This document shows positions 53,967 through 63,920 of a DNA stretch of 64,000 nucleotides, one piece after another. The position numbers and the translations under genes were made by a program. This DNA is from an uncultured Burkholderiales bacterium (lineage in GTDB: Bacteria; Pseudomonadota; Gammaproteobacteria; Burkholderiales; Burkholderiaceae_C). Under the pieces are notes generated by a model that worked only from the letters and a program-made list of their open reading frames with translations, ran no database searches and was not told where the DNA came from. The stretch lies in assembly GCA_903820745.1 (NCBI GenBank), contig CAIJIT010000013.1, forward strand, positions 16,447 to 80,446. The letters are read 5' to 3'. Numbering within the stretch: position 1 is the stretch's first letter; each line of letters begins with the position of its first letter.

Positions 53967-56251
53967 ACCAGACGATGTCATCGATGTCAAGATTCCCGAC
54001 CCCTGCGCATCCTGCCGCCCGCAAACTTGTTCGGTTGATGGCGGTAGCCATGCTGAGCTGTTGTGCGACCCTGGGCGCCCAGCCTGCCAGCAAGCCCGAC
54101 AGCGCTTTGACAACTGCTGCGACTGAAGGCATCCCTTACCACTTGAGTTTCAAGCAACTCGGTGTCAAGCAGCCCTTCAATCTGCGTGGCGTCGATGGCC
54201 GTTATGCGATCCCGTTCAATGTCCGGGCCGATGAGGTGATCACCAAGGCGACGCTCAAGCTCAGCTATGCCTATTCGCCCGAACTGCTCAGCGAGCTGTC
54301 AAAAATCAATGTCTTGATCAACGGCGAAGTCGCCGCCAGCCTGCCCTTGCCCAAGGAAGGGGCCGGTGCGCAGGTGAACCAGACCGTCAACCTGCCGCCG
54401 CAACTGATCACCGAGTACAACCAGCTGACCCTGCAGTTGATCGGGCATTACACGACCGGCTGCGAAGACCCCCAGCACAGCAGCTTGTGGGCCAATATCA
54501 GCAACCAGAGCGAGCTCGAACTGAGCACCGACGCCAACCCCTTGCCGAACGAGCTCGCCGCATTGCCGGAGCCATTTTTCGATGCCAGAGACGGCCGCAA
54601 CCTGCGCTTGCCGGTGGTGTTCCAGGGCCAACCTGACAACAACATGCTTGAAGCCGCAGGCACGGTGGCCTCCTGGTTCGGCGCCCGTGCCAAGGGCAGG
54701 ATCCTGCATTTCCCGGCGGCCATCGATCTGATTCCGGCCAAGGGCAATGCCATCGTCTTCCTGAGTGGACAGGCCGCCATCAGCGGGATGAAAATGCCCA
54801 GCGCATCTGGGCCGACCGTGGCGGTGTTTGCCAATCCGAACGACCCGGCCGGCAAGTTGCTGCTGGTGATGGGACGCGATAGCCAGGACCTGAAACTGGC
54901 AGCAAGAGCGCTTGCCAATGGATCGAAAGCCTTGACCGGACCGCTGGCCTCGATCACCGAAGCCCCCGAACTTCGCCCACGCCGGCCCTACGACGCGCCG
55001 AACTGGCTGCGTGCCGACCGACCGGTCAAACTGAGTGAATTGAGCAGCGCTCAAGCGCTTGATGTCACCGGCTATGACCCAGGCGCGATCGCCATCAAGC
55101 TGCGTCTGCCCCCTGACCTCTTCGTCAGGCAGGACAAAGGCGTACCGCTGAATCTGAAATACCGCTACACGCCACAACCAACCTCGGCCAATTCATCGCT
55201 GACGGTCGACGTAAATGGCAAATTCGTGAAATCAGTGCCTCTGCTGCCGATCGAAAAACTCGGCACCGGGCCAATGCTGGCCAAACTGCAATCCGACGAA
55301 ACGCTGCCAATGCAGGTGATGGCGCGAATCCCGCTGGCGATGCTGCAACCGAGGTCGCAGATCGACCTGCGTTACCAATACGACTACATCAAGCAAGGCG
55401 AATGCCGCGACGTCATCATCGACAACGTGCGCGGCGCCATCGACCCGGACTCAACTGTCGACATCTCGGGCTATGGCCATTATCTAGCCATGCCCGACCT
55501 GGCCGCATTCGGTCGCATCGGCTTTCCCTTCACCCGCCTGGCTGATCTCTCGCAGACGGCCGTGGTGCTGCCGGATCAGCCCAAAGTCCAGGAGCTCTCG
55601 GCCTATCTGGACCTGCTGGGTCGCCTTGGCGAGTCGACCGGCTATCCAGGCACCGGCATCGAGGTGGTACGCGGCGCGCAGGTCGACAGCGTTGCAGCCA
55701 AGGACTTGCTGCTGATCGCCTCGGGTGACAACCAGCCCTTGCTGAAGTCATGGTCCGGCGCAATGCCAACAGGCCTCGACGACAGCCAACGCTCGGGTCT
55801 GGCCGGGACGTTCGACCAGGCCATCGGCTGGCTGGCCGGGTTCCTGCCCGAATCTCTCAAAGCTGAGACGACAGGCCAATTCAGCAGCAAGGGCATGAAC
55901 GCCTTTGCGGCCGGATTCGAATCACCGCTGCGCAGTGGCCGCTCGGTGGTGTTGCTCTGGGGCGCCGACCCCAACGGCTTGCAAGCCGGCATCGGGGCGC
56001 TGCTCGGAGAGGATCTGCTGGCCTCGAAGATTTCGGGCAGCTTGGCGGTACTGCGCGGCCAGCAAGTCGAGATGCTCAACTCGAAGCCGACCTACCATGT
56101 CGGCGACCTCGACTGGTTCAACCAGTCACGCATGCACTTGTCGGGTAATTTCACTCTGTTGCTGCTGATCGGCGCCTTCGGCGCCTTGTTGCTGGCCTTG
56201 CCGGCCCGGGCGGTCCTGCGCGCCCAGGCCAACAGGCGTGCAAGCAAATGA
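53963..56251 (+). CDS. bcsB: cellulose synthase periplasmic subunit BcsB
   Basis: 762 residues. Signal peptide (to about LGAQ, residue 39), then LGVKQPFNLRGVDGRYAIPFNV, two carbohydrate-binding and flavodoxin-like repeats, FPFTRLADLSQTAVVLPDQP near the second, and a C-terminal membrane anchor (NFTLLLLIGAFGALLLALPARAVL, boundary ~735-755). It holds the growing chain as it leaves BcsA. It overlaps bcsA and bcsZ by 4 bp each. Confidence 0.95.
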   Translation: MNQTMSSMSRFPTPAHPAARKLVRLMAVAMLSCCATLGAQPASKPDSALTTAATEGIPYHLSFKQLGVKQPFNLRGVDGRYAIPFNVRADEVITKATLKLSYAYSPELLSELSKINVLINGEVAASLPLPKEGAGAQVNQTVNLPPQLITEYNQLTLQLIGHYTTGCEDPQHSSLWANISNQSELELSTDANPLPNELAALPEPFFDARDGRNLRLPVVFQGQPDNNMLEAAGTVASWFGARAKGRILHFPAAIDLIPAKGNAIVFLSGQAAISGMKMPSASGPTVAVFANPNDPAGKLLLVMGRDSQDLKLAARALANGSKALTGPLASITEAPELRPRRPYDAPNWLRADRPVKLSELSSAQALDVTGYDPGAIAIKLRLPPDLFVRQDKGVPLNLKYRYTPQPTSANSSLTVDVNGKFVKSVPLLPIEKLGTGPMLAKLQSDETLPMQVMARIPLAMLQPRSQIDLRYQYDYIKQGECRDVIIDNVRGAIDPDSTVDISGYGHYLAMPDLAAFGRIGFPFTRLADLSQTAVVLPDQPKVQELSAYLDLLGRLGESTGYPGTGIEVVRGAQVDSVAAKDLLLIASGDNQPLLKSWSGAMPTGLDDSQRSGLAGTFDQAIGWLAGFLPESLKAETTGQFSSKGMNAFAAGFESPLRSGRSVVLLWGADPNGLQAGIGALLGEDLLASKISGSLAVLRGQQVEMLNSKPTYHVGDLDWFNQSRMHLSGNFTLLLLIGAFGALLLALPARAVLRAQANRRASK

Positions 56252-57438
56252 GCAAAATCAGCAAGGGGCTGGCTGCCGTCGGGCTGGCCTTGACCGCAGC
56301 CGTCTCGGGAGGCACCACCGACAACTGTGACGCCCAGGATTGGCGGCATTGGCAGGAGTTCAAGCAACATTTCATCGCACCGGATGGGCGCGTTCTGGCG
56401 GCCAACAGCGCGATGCGCGACAGCTTTTCTGAAGCCCAGTCCTATGCCATGTTCTTCGCCTTGGTGGCCAACGACCAAGAGGCCTTCAACCGCCTCTGGC
56501 ACTGGTCGGTGCAGAACCTGCTGGGCGCTGACAAGACTGACGGAAGACTGCCTGCCTGGCATTGGGGCCGCGCCAGCGACGGCAGCTGGCGTGTCCTCGA
56601 CAGCAATTCGGCTGCCGATGCCGACCAATGGTTTGCCTACGCCCTGCTCGAAGGCGGCAGGATCTGGTCGCGTGACGATCTGTTGCACGACGGGCAAACG
56701 CTGCTCAAGGCGATCGCCAAACAGGAAGTCGTCGACCTGCCCGGCATCGGGCCAATGCTGCTGCCCGCGCCCTATGGTTTTGTACAGACCGATGGCAGCT
56801 GGCGGCTCAATCCCAGCTACCTGGCCTTGCCGCTGTTGCGTCGCTTCGCGCAGGATGATCCGCAAGGCCCCTGGGACGACATCGCCAAGAACTCCATTTT
56901 ACTGATTGCCCTGGCCAGCCCCAAGGGACTGGTGGCGGACTGGATCGGCTATCGGGCCGCTGCGGATCGCCGGCCGCAGGTCACGGTCGACCCGGTGCTC
57001 GGCGCGCGCGGCAGCTACGACGCGATTCGCGTCTACCTCTGGGCCGGCATGACGGCGGCTGAGGATCCGCTGGCCGCCCCGCTACTGAAATCCTTGAGTG
57101 GCATGACCCGGAGCAACCCGAAGGACGCTTGGCCGCCTGAATCAGTCGATGTGCAGACCGGTCTGGCCAACGGCAGCGGGCCTTTCGGATTCTCAGCCGC
57201 CCTGGCGCCCTATCTGCAGCAAGTCGGCGCGAGTGGGCCGATGTTGCAGCAGGTCGAGCGGGCTCGCATGATGCGCACCGCCTCGTTGCTGCCCGAGCAA
57301 CTCGCCAAGGGCCTGCCGCTTTATTACGACCATGTGCTGAGTCTGTTCGGGCTCGGCTGGATTGAACAGCGCTTCAGCTTCGCGCGCAATGGACAGGTGC
57401 AACTCAAATGGCAAAACTCATGTTCCCCGGCAAACTAG
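56248..57438 (+). CDS. bcsZ: periplasmic endoglucanase (GH8) of the cellulose operon
   Basis: 396 residues. Signal peptide, then the GH8 acid Glu in FSEAQSYAMFFALVAND (~residue 60) and the Asp region DSNSAADADQWFAYALLEGGRIW (segment). It trims cellulose and is required for good export in several species. It overlaps bcsB by 4 bp and bcsC by 31 bp, the largest overlap of the operon. Confidence 0.95.
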   Translation: MSKISKGLAAVGLALTAAVSGGTTDNCDAQDWRHWQEFKQHFIAPDGRVLAANSAMRDSFSEAQSYAMFFALVANDQEAFNRLWHWSVQNLLGADKTDGRLPAWHWGRASDGSWRVLDSNSAADADQWFAYALLEGGRIWSRDDLLHDGQTLLKAIAKQEVVDLPGIGPMLLPAPYGFVQTDGSWRLNPSYLALPLLRRFAQDDPQGPWDDIAKNSILLIALASPKGLVADWIGYRAAADRRPQVTVDPVLGARGSYDAIRVYLWAGMTAAEDPLAAPLLKSLSGMTRSNPKDAWPPESVDVQTGLANGSGPFGFSAALAPYLQQVGASGPMLQQVERARMMRTASLLPEQLAKGLPLYYDHVLSLFGLGWIEQRFSFARNGQVQLKWQNSCSPAN

Positions 57439-60400
57439 CCCTCGGTCTGATCGTCGGCGCCAGCTGCCAGACCGGAAGCGTCTATGCAGCCGCCAACAAG
57501 GCTCTGCTCGATCAAGGGCTGTTCTGGCAAACGCAGGGCAATAACGAACGCGCTGCCGAAGCCTGGAAGAAGCTTTTGCGGCTCGAGCCTGACGAGCCGC
57601 GGGCCTTGTACGGCCTGGCGCAGGTTGAGATCAATCAAAAGCGCAGCCCGGCCGAATTGCTGGCACGACTGCAGGCGCTGGATCCGAACAGCCCCTTTGT
57701 CGCGCTGCTCGAACAGGACATCAACCTGCGCACCGCTGAGGGTCCGAAGGCGTTGGACAAGGCAAGGCTGCTGTACGAGTCGCGTGAGGTCGAACAAGCG
57801 CTTGAACAGTTCCAACTGGCGCTGCGCGGCAAAGAACCGCAGGGCGCGATTGCGCTCGAGTATTACCTGATGCTGAGCCAATCGGCCAGCGGTTTCAAAC
57901 CTGCACGCAGCGGCCTCGAACGGCTGGCCAAGGCCTCCCCCAACGATCCACAGATCGAGATGCACCTGGCATTTCTGTTGGCGCGCGGCGAAGCCCCGAA
58001 GCTGCAGACACGCATCGAGGGCATCGAGCGCCTGGCTCGCGTGGCGCTGATTCCGAGTGTCAGCGGCTTTGCCACCGAAAGCTGGAAGATGGCGCTGGGC
58101 TGGCTGAACGTGACCAAGACCGAGACGCTGGGCCTGTTCGATAATTTCCTGAAGGTCCACCCCGACGACACCGAGGTGCGCGAGTTGCGCAATGTCTGGG
58201 CCAAAAAACTGCAGGCACAGTCCCGATCGGCCGAGCCGCCGCCGCTCAACCCGCAAATCGCCGCCGGGCTGAAAGCGCTCAAGCAGGGCGACCTTGAGCA
58301 GGCCGAGGGCGAGTACCAGGCCCGCTTGAAGACCAGCCCGAACGACCCCGATGCGCTCGGCGGTCTCGGCGTGGTACGCCTGCAGCAATACCGGCTGGAA
58401 GAATCGCAGGCCTTGCTGATTCGCGCCACGCAGCAAAAGAAAGGCGCCAACTGGGCCCCGACCTTGAAGGCAGCAAGCTACCAATTACTGATCGAACAGG
58501 CAGTCGCTGCCCAGCGTGAAGCCGATTTCAGCGCCGCCGCAAGCCTGCTGCAGCAGGCCATCAAGCTCGACCCCAAGCAAAGCAGTGCCGACCTTGCGCT
58601 GGGCACGATGCAGTTCGAGTCGGGACAGCTCGTGGCCGCTGAAATCAGCTACCGCGAGTTGTTGGCCAGGCTCGAGAACAATGTGGCAGCCATGCGTGGC
58701 CTGGCCCTGGTGCTGGCGGCGGCCGACAAGCCCGAGGAGGCCCGCAGCATCATCAAGCGGCTGAGCCCGGACCAGGTCGGTGGCATCGAGGAGATGAAGC
58801 GCCTGCGTTCGGCCCTGGTCAGCGGCTTGGCCAAGGCGGCACTGCGCCGCGGCGACCTCCCGCTGGCCAGGTCGACCCTCGAAGAGGCGATGGCGCAGGA
58901 CCGCGACAACCCCTGGATCCGCTGGGAACTGGCCGATTTGTATGCCAAGCAAGGCCGGGTCAGCGAAGCGCGCGGCCTGATCGACGGTCTGCTGGCCAGC
59001 CAACCCGACAACCCGGTGGCGTTGTTTGCCAGTGCCAGCTTTGCCGCCGCCAACGGCCAGTTCCGCAGCGCCTTGGCGACGCTGGACCGCATTGCCGGCG
59101 AGGATCGAAGCGCCGACATGGCCAAGTTGCAAAGGCGCAGTTGGCTGCAGTATCAGGCCGCGCTGGCGCGGGATCTGGCCGGTCAAAACCGCAGGCGGGA
59201 AGCGCTGGCGCTGTTGGCCCAGGCAGAACAACTGACCGGCGCCAGCCGTGATCTGGTCGGCCTGCTGGCCGAAGCCTATGTCGATGCCGGTGCACCGAAC
59301 CGGGGTCTGGCGATGATGCGCCAGCAAATCGCGCGCAGCAGCCAGCCGCTGCCAGCCGATCTGCTGCAATATGCCGGCCTGCTGCTGAAGACCCAGCAGG
59401 ATGTCGAATGTGCTGGCGTGCTGCAGGACCTGGGGTCGCGCACGTTGACCCCGGACTTGCGCCAACGCCTGGACGATCTGTCCTTCCTGCACGAGCTGCG
59501 ACAGGTCGATCTTCTCCGCGAACGCGGCGCCTTGCTGGCTGCCAACGACAAACTGCTGCCCTTGCTCAGGCAGCGCCCGGCTGACCCTTTGGCCATTGCT
59601 GTGCAAGCGCGCTGGTTTGCAGCCAGCGGCGAGCGAAAAAAGGCGCTCGATCTGTCCGGACAGTTGGCCGAAAAATACCCCGACAAGGTCGAATTCCAGC
59701 TCGCTGCGGCGCAACTGGCGGCCCAGTTCAAACAGCCCGAGCAGGCCGACAAAGCGATCAAGGCAGCGCTTGCTCTCGCCCCCGATGACAGCGAATTGCT
59801 GGCAAGTGCAGCCCGCCTGTACCAGGCAGTGGGCAAGTCGACCCAGGCCGCAGCGCTGTTCGAACGCGCCATCGCCTTGCAGAATGCGCCGCTGCCAAAG
59901 CCTGCGGCATTGCTCGTCGCGGCTGCCGACAATCAGGATGCACAAGGCAAGGTCTGGCCGGCCTGGCTGCCGACGACACAACTGCCACCGACAAGTCCTG
60001 CCGCCTATTTGTCCAATGCCCAGCCGGCGCCGGTTTTGTTGATGGCAGCTGTCAGCGAATCAGCAGCAACCGAGAAACCCTCCCGCCGCAATCTGAACAA
60101 GGAGCTCGACGCGATCAAGCAAGCGCATAGCCCCGAGCTGCGGGTCGGCGCGCAAACGCTGCAGCGCAGCGGCAATGCCGGCAGCAGCCAGCTCAAGCTG
60201 AGCGAGCTGCCGGTCGAGCTGAGCTATCCGGTCGGCGAAGGCAAGGTCATGCTGCAGGTGACGCAGGTGGCCTTGAATACCGGCGCGCTCACCGATAAAG
60301 CCCATGGTCTGGCGCGTTCGATCGGCTACGAGTCCGAAGGCCTGAGCGTCGATCTCGGACAAACCCCGGTCGGTTTCACCGTGCACCATGTCAGCGGCGG

Positions 60401-61133
60401 CCTCAAGTTCAACGGCAGCCTCGGCGCCGGTGATTCACTCACGTACAGGGCCAATTTATCGAGCCGGCCGGTCACCGACAGCTTGCAGTCCTACGCCGGC
60501 TTGGTCGATCCCCTCACGGGTCAGCGCTACGGCGGTGTGATGGCACGCGGCCTGCGCCTTGAACTCAGCAAGGACCAAGGCGGCTATGGCTTTACCGGCG
60601 CAGTCGCGCTGCACAGCTTGCGCGGCGAACAGGTCGCATCGAACCGGCGCAGAGAAATCAACCTGGGCGGCTATGTCGAACTGCTGCGCCCCAGCGACAA
60701 GCAATTCAGCAGCGGTTTGAACTTCACCTCGCTGGCTTACCAGAAGAACCTCAGCGACTTTGGCGTCAACCAGGGCGGCTACTTCAGCCCGCAGCGCTAC
60801 AGCGCGATCACTGTGCCGCTGAACTGGAGCTTGCGTACCGGCCGGGTCAGCTACAAGCTCGAAGGTGCGCTGGGCTACCAGAAGTTCCAGCAGGACGGAG
60901 CGCTCGACGCCAGCGGTTTGCCGACGCCATCGCAAAGCAATTCGGGCCTCGCCTACAAGCTCGCCGCCAGCGCGATGGCGCAGATCGCGCCGCAGTGGTA
61001 CCTCGACGCAAGCCTGCACAGCGACAACAGCGCCCGCGGCAGCTACCACCAATGGGCCGCCGGATTGACGCTGCGCTACAGCTTCTACACCCTCAGCCCC
61101 GAGCCCGCCGGTACCTCGACCTACGGCCAGTAA
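57408..61133 (+). CDS. bcsC: cellulose export protein BcsC (TPR plus outer-membrane barrel)
   Basis: 1241 residues, somewhat longer than E. coli BcsC. A signal peptide (LALGLIVGASCQTGSVYAA) is followed by roughly eighteen TPR-type units (residues ~30-810), for example RAAEAWKKLLRLEPDEPRALYGLAQ (as a segment). A linker rich in Pro/Ala precedes the 16-strand barrel domain (~890-1241; GAQTLQRSGNAGSSQLKLSELP to YSFYTLSP). It forms the outer-membrane pore and periplasmic scaffold. ATG 57420 is an alternative start. Confidence 0.95.
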   Translation: MAKLMFPGKLALGLIVGASCQTGSVYAAANKALLDQGLFWQTQGNNERAAEAWKKLLRLEPDEPRALYGLAQVEINQKRSPAELLARLQALDPNSPFVALLEQDINLRTAEGPKALDKARLLYESREVEQALEQFQLALRGKEPQGAIALEYYLMLSQSASGFKPARSGLERLAKASPNDPQIEMHLAFLLARGEAPKLQTRIEGIERLARVALIPSVSGFATESWKMALGWLNVTKTETLGLFDNFLKVHPDDTEVRELRNVWAKKLQAQSRSAEPPPLNPQIAAGLKALKQGDLEQAEGEYQARLKTSPNDPDALGGLGVVRLQQYRLEESQALLIRATQQKKGANWAPTLKAASYQLLIEQAVAAQREADFSAAASLLQQAIKLDPKQSSADLALGTMQFESGQLVAAEISYRELLARLENNVAAMRGLALVLAAADKPEEARSIIKRLSPDQVGGIEEMKRLRSALVSGLAKAALRRGDLPLARSTLEEAMAQDRDNPWIRWELADLYAKQGRVSEARGLIDGLLASQPDNPVALFASASFAAANGQFRSALATLDRIAGEDRSADMAKLQRRSWLQYQAALARDLAGQNRRREALALLAQAEQLTGASRDLVGLLAEAYVDAGAPNRGLAMMRQQIARSSQPLPADLLQYAGLLLKTQQDVECAGVLQDLGSRTLTPDLRQRLDDLSFLHELRQVDLLRERGALLAANDKLLPLLRQRPADPLAIAVQARWFAASGERKKALDLSGQLAEKYPDKVEFQLAAAQLAAQFKQPEQADKAIKAALALAPDDSELLASAARLYQAVGKSTQAAALFERAIALQNAPLPKPAALLVAAADNQDAQGKVWPAWLPTTQLPPTSPAAYLSNAQPAPVLLMAAVSESAATEKPSRRNLNKELDAIKQAHSPELRVGAQTLQRSGNAGSSQLKLSELPVELSYPVGEGKVMLQVTQVALNTGALTDKAHGLARSIGYESEGLSVDLGQTPVGFTVHHVSGGLKFNGSLGAGDSLTYRANLSSRPVTDSLQSYAGLVDPLTGQRYGGVMARGLRLELSKDQGGYGFTGAVALHSLRGEQVASNRRREINLGGYVELLRPSDKQFSSGLNFTSLAYQKNLSDFGVNQGGYFSPQRYSAITVPLNWSLRTGRVSYKLEGALGYQKFQQDGALDASGLPTPSQSNSGLAYKLAASAMAQIAPQWYLDASLHSDNSARGSYHQWAAGLTLRYSFYTLSPEPAGTSTYGQ

Positions 61134-61186
61134 GGCCTGACTCGCAGCGTTTTCTCCAATTCACCCACAACCCCGGACCGTTTCCC

Positions 61187-61843
61187 ATGCCCGCGTCAAC
61201 CCTCGCCGGACTCGCCTTGCTCGTCATCGGCGAAAGCCATCTGTCCCAAGCCAATTACCTGATCAATCCATTGCACGAAGAGCTGAGCGCGCAAGGCGCC
61301 AAAGTCCATGCGATCGGTGCCTGTGGCGCCAGCGCGGGCGACTGGCTCAAGACCGTCACCGTGCCCTGCGGCGCCGACCGCAGCAGCGGTGCTGCCATCA
61401 TCAAGGGGCGCGATGCGACGACAACACCGATCAAACAGTTGATCGCTGCCGAAAAACCCGATGTCGTCGTTGTCATCATTGGCGATGCGATGGCCTCTTA
61501 CGACAAAGATGCCTTTCCTCGCGCCTGGGCTTGGCAGGGCGTGACCAGCTTGGCCAAGGAGATCGCGGCCACCCACACCAGCTGCGTCTGGGTCGGCCCG
61601 CCCTGGGGGCAAGCCGGCGGCAAATACAAAAAAAACGACCAGCGGGTCGAGCAGATGTCGAACTTTCTGGCCAGCAATGTGGCGCCCTGCATCTATGTTG
61701 ATTCGCTGAAATTCGCGAAGCCCGGCCAATGGGCGACGCTGGATGGCCAGCATCTGACGCTGGCCGGTTATAAATCTTGGAGCCAGGCGATGACCCAGGC
61801 GATCGCTGGCCTGCCGGCCATTCAGGGTCTGAAAAAGCCATGA
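61187..61843 (+). CDS. WssF-like SGNH hydrolase/acetyl-transfer protein
   Basis: 218 residues of the SGNH superfamily. Block I is GESHLS (nucleophile Ser17), a Gly block is IIGDAMASY, WVGPPWG resembles block III, and DGQH (Asp186, His189) completes the triad. The first beta strand begins at residue ~8, directly before the active site, so no cleavable signal peptide is visible. It follows bcsC by 53 bp and is fused by a 4-bp overlap to the AlgF-like gene, the position of WssF in Pseudomonas fluorescens. Predicted role: cellulose acetylation. Confidence 0.75.
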   Translation: MPASTLAGLALLVIGESHLSQANYLINPLHEELSAQGAKVHAIGACGASAGDWLKTVTVPCGADRSSGAAIIKGRDATTTPIKQLIAAEKPDVVVVIIGDAMASYDKDAFPRAWAWQGVTSLAKEIAATHTSCVWVGPPWGQAGGKYKKNDQRVEQMSNFLASNVAPCIYVDSLKFAKPGQWATLDGQHLTLAGYKSWSQAMTQAIAGLPAIQGLKKP

Positions 61844-62514
61844 GGACAGTCAGCAAGACGGTCTGGGCTGCGGCGGCAATCACCGCGATGGCTGCCGCAG
61901 CTCACGGCGCCGAGATTCCTTTGTACGAGACCGGCCCCGGTCAAGATGCAGCCTTTGTCCGCTTCGTCAATGCCCGCAGCGCAGCGCTTGATGTCAAGGC
62001 AGCCGGATCAAACGCCAGCGCCAAATTGGCGCCGGAGAAGCCAGCCAGCAACTTCTTTCCCGTCCCCGCCAACCGGGTGATGAAAGGCAAGTTCAGCGAC
62101 AAACAGGTTCAAAGCGAGATCGCGGTCAGCGTCAAGCCGGGCGAGTTCGCCACCGTGGTGGCGCTGCCTGGCAGCGGCGACATCAAGCAGACCGTGTTGC
62201 GCGAGCAGCCCGACGACTTCAATGCCTTGAAGGTGTCGCTGGCTCTCTATAACCTCGACAAGCGCTGCAAGGCCGCCGGGCTGAACGTGCTGGGTCGCAG
62301 CGCGGCGCTGTTCGAAGGCGTGGCTAGCGGCAGCCTGGCAAGGCGCACGCTCAATCCGGTCAATATCTCGGTGCAACTGCAATGCCAGGGTCAGCTTGAC
62401 CAGGCCACGCTGGCGCTGGGCGCCTTGCAAGCGGGCCAGCGCTACAGCATCTTCGTGATGCCGGCCGATACCGGCTCCAGACTGGTCATTGCCGCTGACC
62501 AGTTGGCACAGTAA
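61840..62514 (+). CDS. AlgF/WssG-like periplasmic polysaccharide acetylation protein
   Basis: 224 residues with a signal peptide (cleavage near AAHGAE). AlgF-family features are IPLYETGPGQDAAFVRFVNA, NFFPVPANRVMKGKF and YSIFVMPADTGSRLV. AlgF is part of alginate acetylation; WssG is its counterpart for cellulose. ATG 61840 overlaps the preceding stop (ATGA). Confidence 0.82.
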   Translation: MRTVSKTVWAAAAITAMAAAAHGAEIPLYETGPGQDAAFVRFVNARSAALDVKAAGSNASAKLAPEKPASNFFPVPANRVMKGKFSDKQVQSEIAVSVKPGEFATVVALPGSGDIKQTVLREQPDDFNALKVSLALYNLDKRCKAAGLNVLGRSAALFEGVASGSLARRTLNPVNISVQLQCQGQLDQATLALGALQAGQRYSIFVMPADTGSRLVIAADQLAQ

Positions 62515-62527
62515 ACCGGGAGCCTTG

Positions 62528-63916
62528 ATGGTCTTCGCATCGCTTGAGTTCTTGACCTTGTTCCTGCCGCTGTTCCTGACGCTCTATGCGCTGGTCGGGC
62601 CGACCCGCCGCAACGCCTTGCTGCTGCTTTGCAGCTGGGTCTTCTATGGCTGGTGGAGCCCGACTTTCCTGCTGCTCTTCATCGGCCTGGCAGCGATGGG
62701 CTGGATCGGCGGCCTGGTGATCGATCGCCTGGAACAGGGCCGCGGCCTGGCCCTGGCGTTTTTCATTGCCGTCAACCTGGCGCTGCTGTGCTGGTTCAAG
62801 TACGCCAACATCCTGGTCGAAAGTCTGCCCTTGGCGGCCGGGTTCAGCGCGCAATGGCAGCAGGTGCTGCTGCCGATCGGACTGTCCTTCATCGTGCTGC
62901 AGTCGATTTCCTACCTGGTCGATGTGTACCGCCGCAGCATCCCGGCTGACCCCAGTTTCACCAGCTTCGGTGCCTACCAATCGATGTTCGTGCACCTGAT
63001 CGCCGGGCCGATCATCCGCTATCAATGGGTCAAGCAGGAGCTCATGTCGCGGAGTTTCGACTGGCCGCAATTCGCCCAGGGTGCGCGCCGCTTCATGACC
63101 GGAATGAGCATGAAGGTGCTGATCGCCGACACCATCGCCCCGGTGGTCGATCTCGCATTCAGCCTGCAGCAGCCGTCGCTGCTGGACAGCTGGATCGGCT
63201 GCCTGGCTTACACCTTGCAGCTGTTCTTCGACTTCGCCGGCTACAGCGGCATGGCGATCGGACTCGGGCTGATGCTGGGTTTTCGTTTCCCCGAAAACTT
63301 TCGCCAGCCCTACCTCGCCACCAGCATCCAGGACTTCTGGCGCCGCTGGCATCTGTCGCTGTCGAGCTGGATCCGCGACTACCTCTACATCCCCTTCGGT
63401 GGCAATCGGGTCGGCGCGCTGCGGGTCTATATCAACTTGTTGCTGACGATGGCGATCGCCGGACTCTGGCATGGCGGCGACAGCTGGAACTTTCTGCTTT
63501 GGGGCAGTGCCCATGGCCTGGCGCTTTGCATCGCAAGAGCCTGGGGCCAAGCCGGCTGGCCCAAGCCCTCACCGCTGCTGTCGCGCGTCCTGACGCTGCT
63601 GTTCGTGATGCTGGCCTGGACGATCTTCCGGGCCCACAGTTTCGAGGGCGCAATGCGGATGTATGCGGGCCAAGCCGGCTTGAACGGCATTGACATCGGA
63701 GTGGCGATGGCGGTGCTGTTGCGCCCGGTCCATGGCCTGGCCTTGGGTCTGGGCCTGGTCTGCGTGCTGGCGCCAGCGTTGCGGGCGCCGATCGCCAACC
63801 GGCTGCCGGCAAGCACCCTGGCAATGGCCAGCCAATGGCCATTGCCGGCCTTCCTGTTCTCCTACGCACTGATCGCCAGTCGCGGCGCCACCCCGTTTCT
63901 CTACTTCCAGTTCTGA
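62528..63916 (+). CDS. MBOAT acyltransferase, AlgI/WssH-like
   Basis: 462 residues with about ten membrane helices. The MBOAT signature is complete: WRRWHLSLSSWIRDYLYIPFGG and the catalytic His at about 315 in GLWHGGDSWNFLLWGSAHG. It ends FLYFQF, as AlgI-type proteins do, so the gene is whole. It would pass acetyl groups from the cytoplasm across the inner membrane. It starts 13 bp after the AlgF-like gene. In Wss-type operons a periplasmic acetyltransferase (WssI) would follow; here the mobile-element end begins five bases after the stop. Confidence 0.92.
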   Translation: MVFASLEFLTLFLPLFLTLYALVGPTRRNALLLLCSWVFYGWWSPTFLLLFIGLAAMGWIGGLVIDRLEQGRGLALAFFIAVNLALLCWFKYANILVESLPLAAGFSAQWQQVLLPIGLSFIVLQSISYLVDVYRRSIPADPSFTSFGAYQSMFVHLIAGPIIRYQWVKQELMSRSFDWPQFAQGARRFMTGMSMKVLIADTIAPVVDLAFSLQQPSLLDSWIGCLAYTLQLFFDFAGYSGMAIGLGLMLGFRFPENFRQPYLATSIQDFWRRWHLSLSSWIRDYLYIPFGGNRVGALRVYINLLLTMAIAGLWHGGDSWNFLLWGSAHGLALCIARAWGQAGWPKPSPLLSRVLTLLFVMLAWTIFRAHSFEGAMRMYAGQAGLNGIDIGVAMAVLLRPVHGLALGLGLVCVLAPALRAPIANRLPASTLAMASQWPLPAFLFSYALIASRGATPFLYFQF

Positions 63917-63920
63917 GTCA

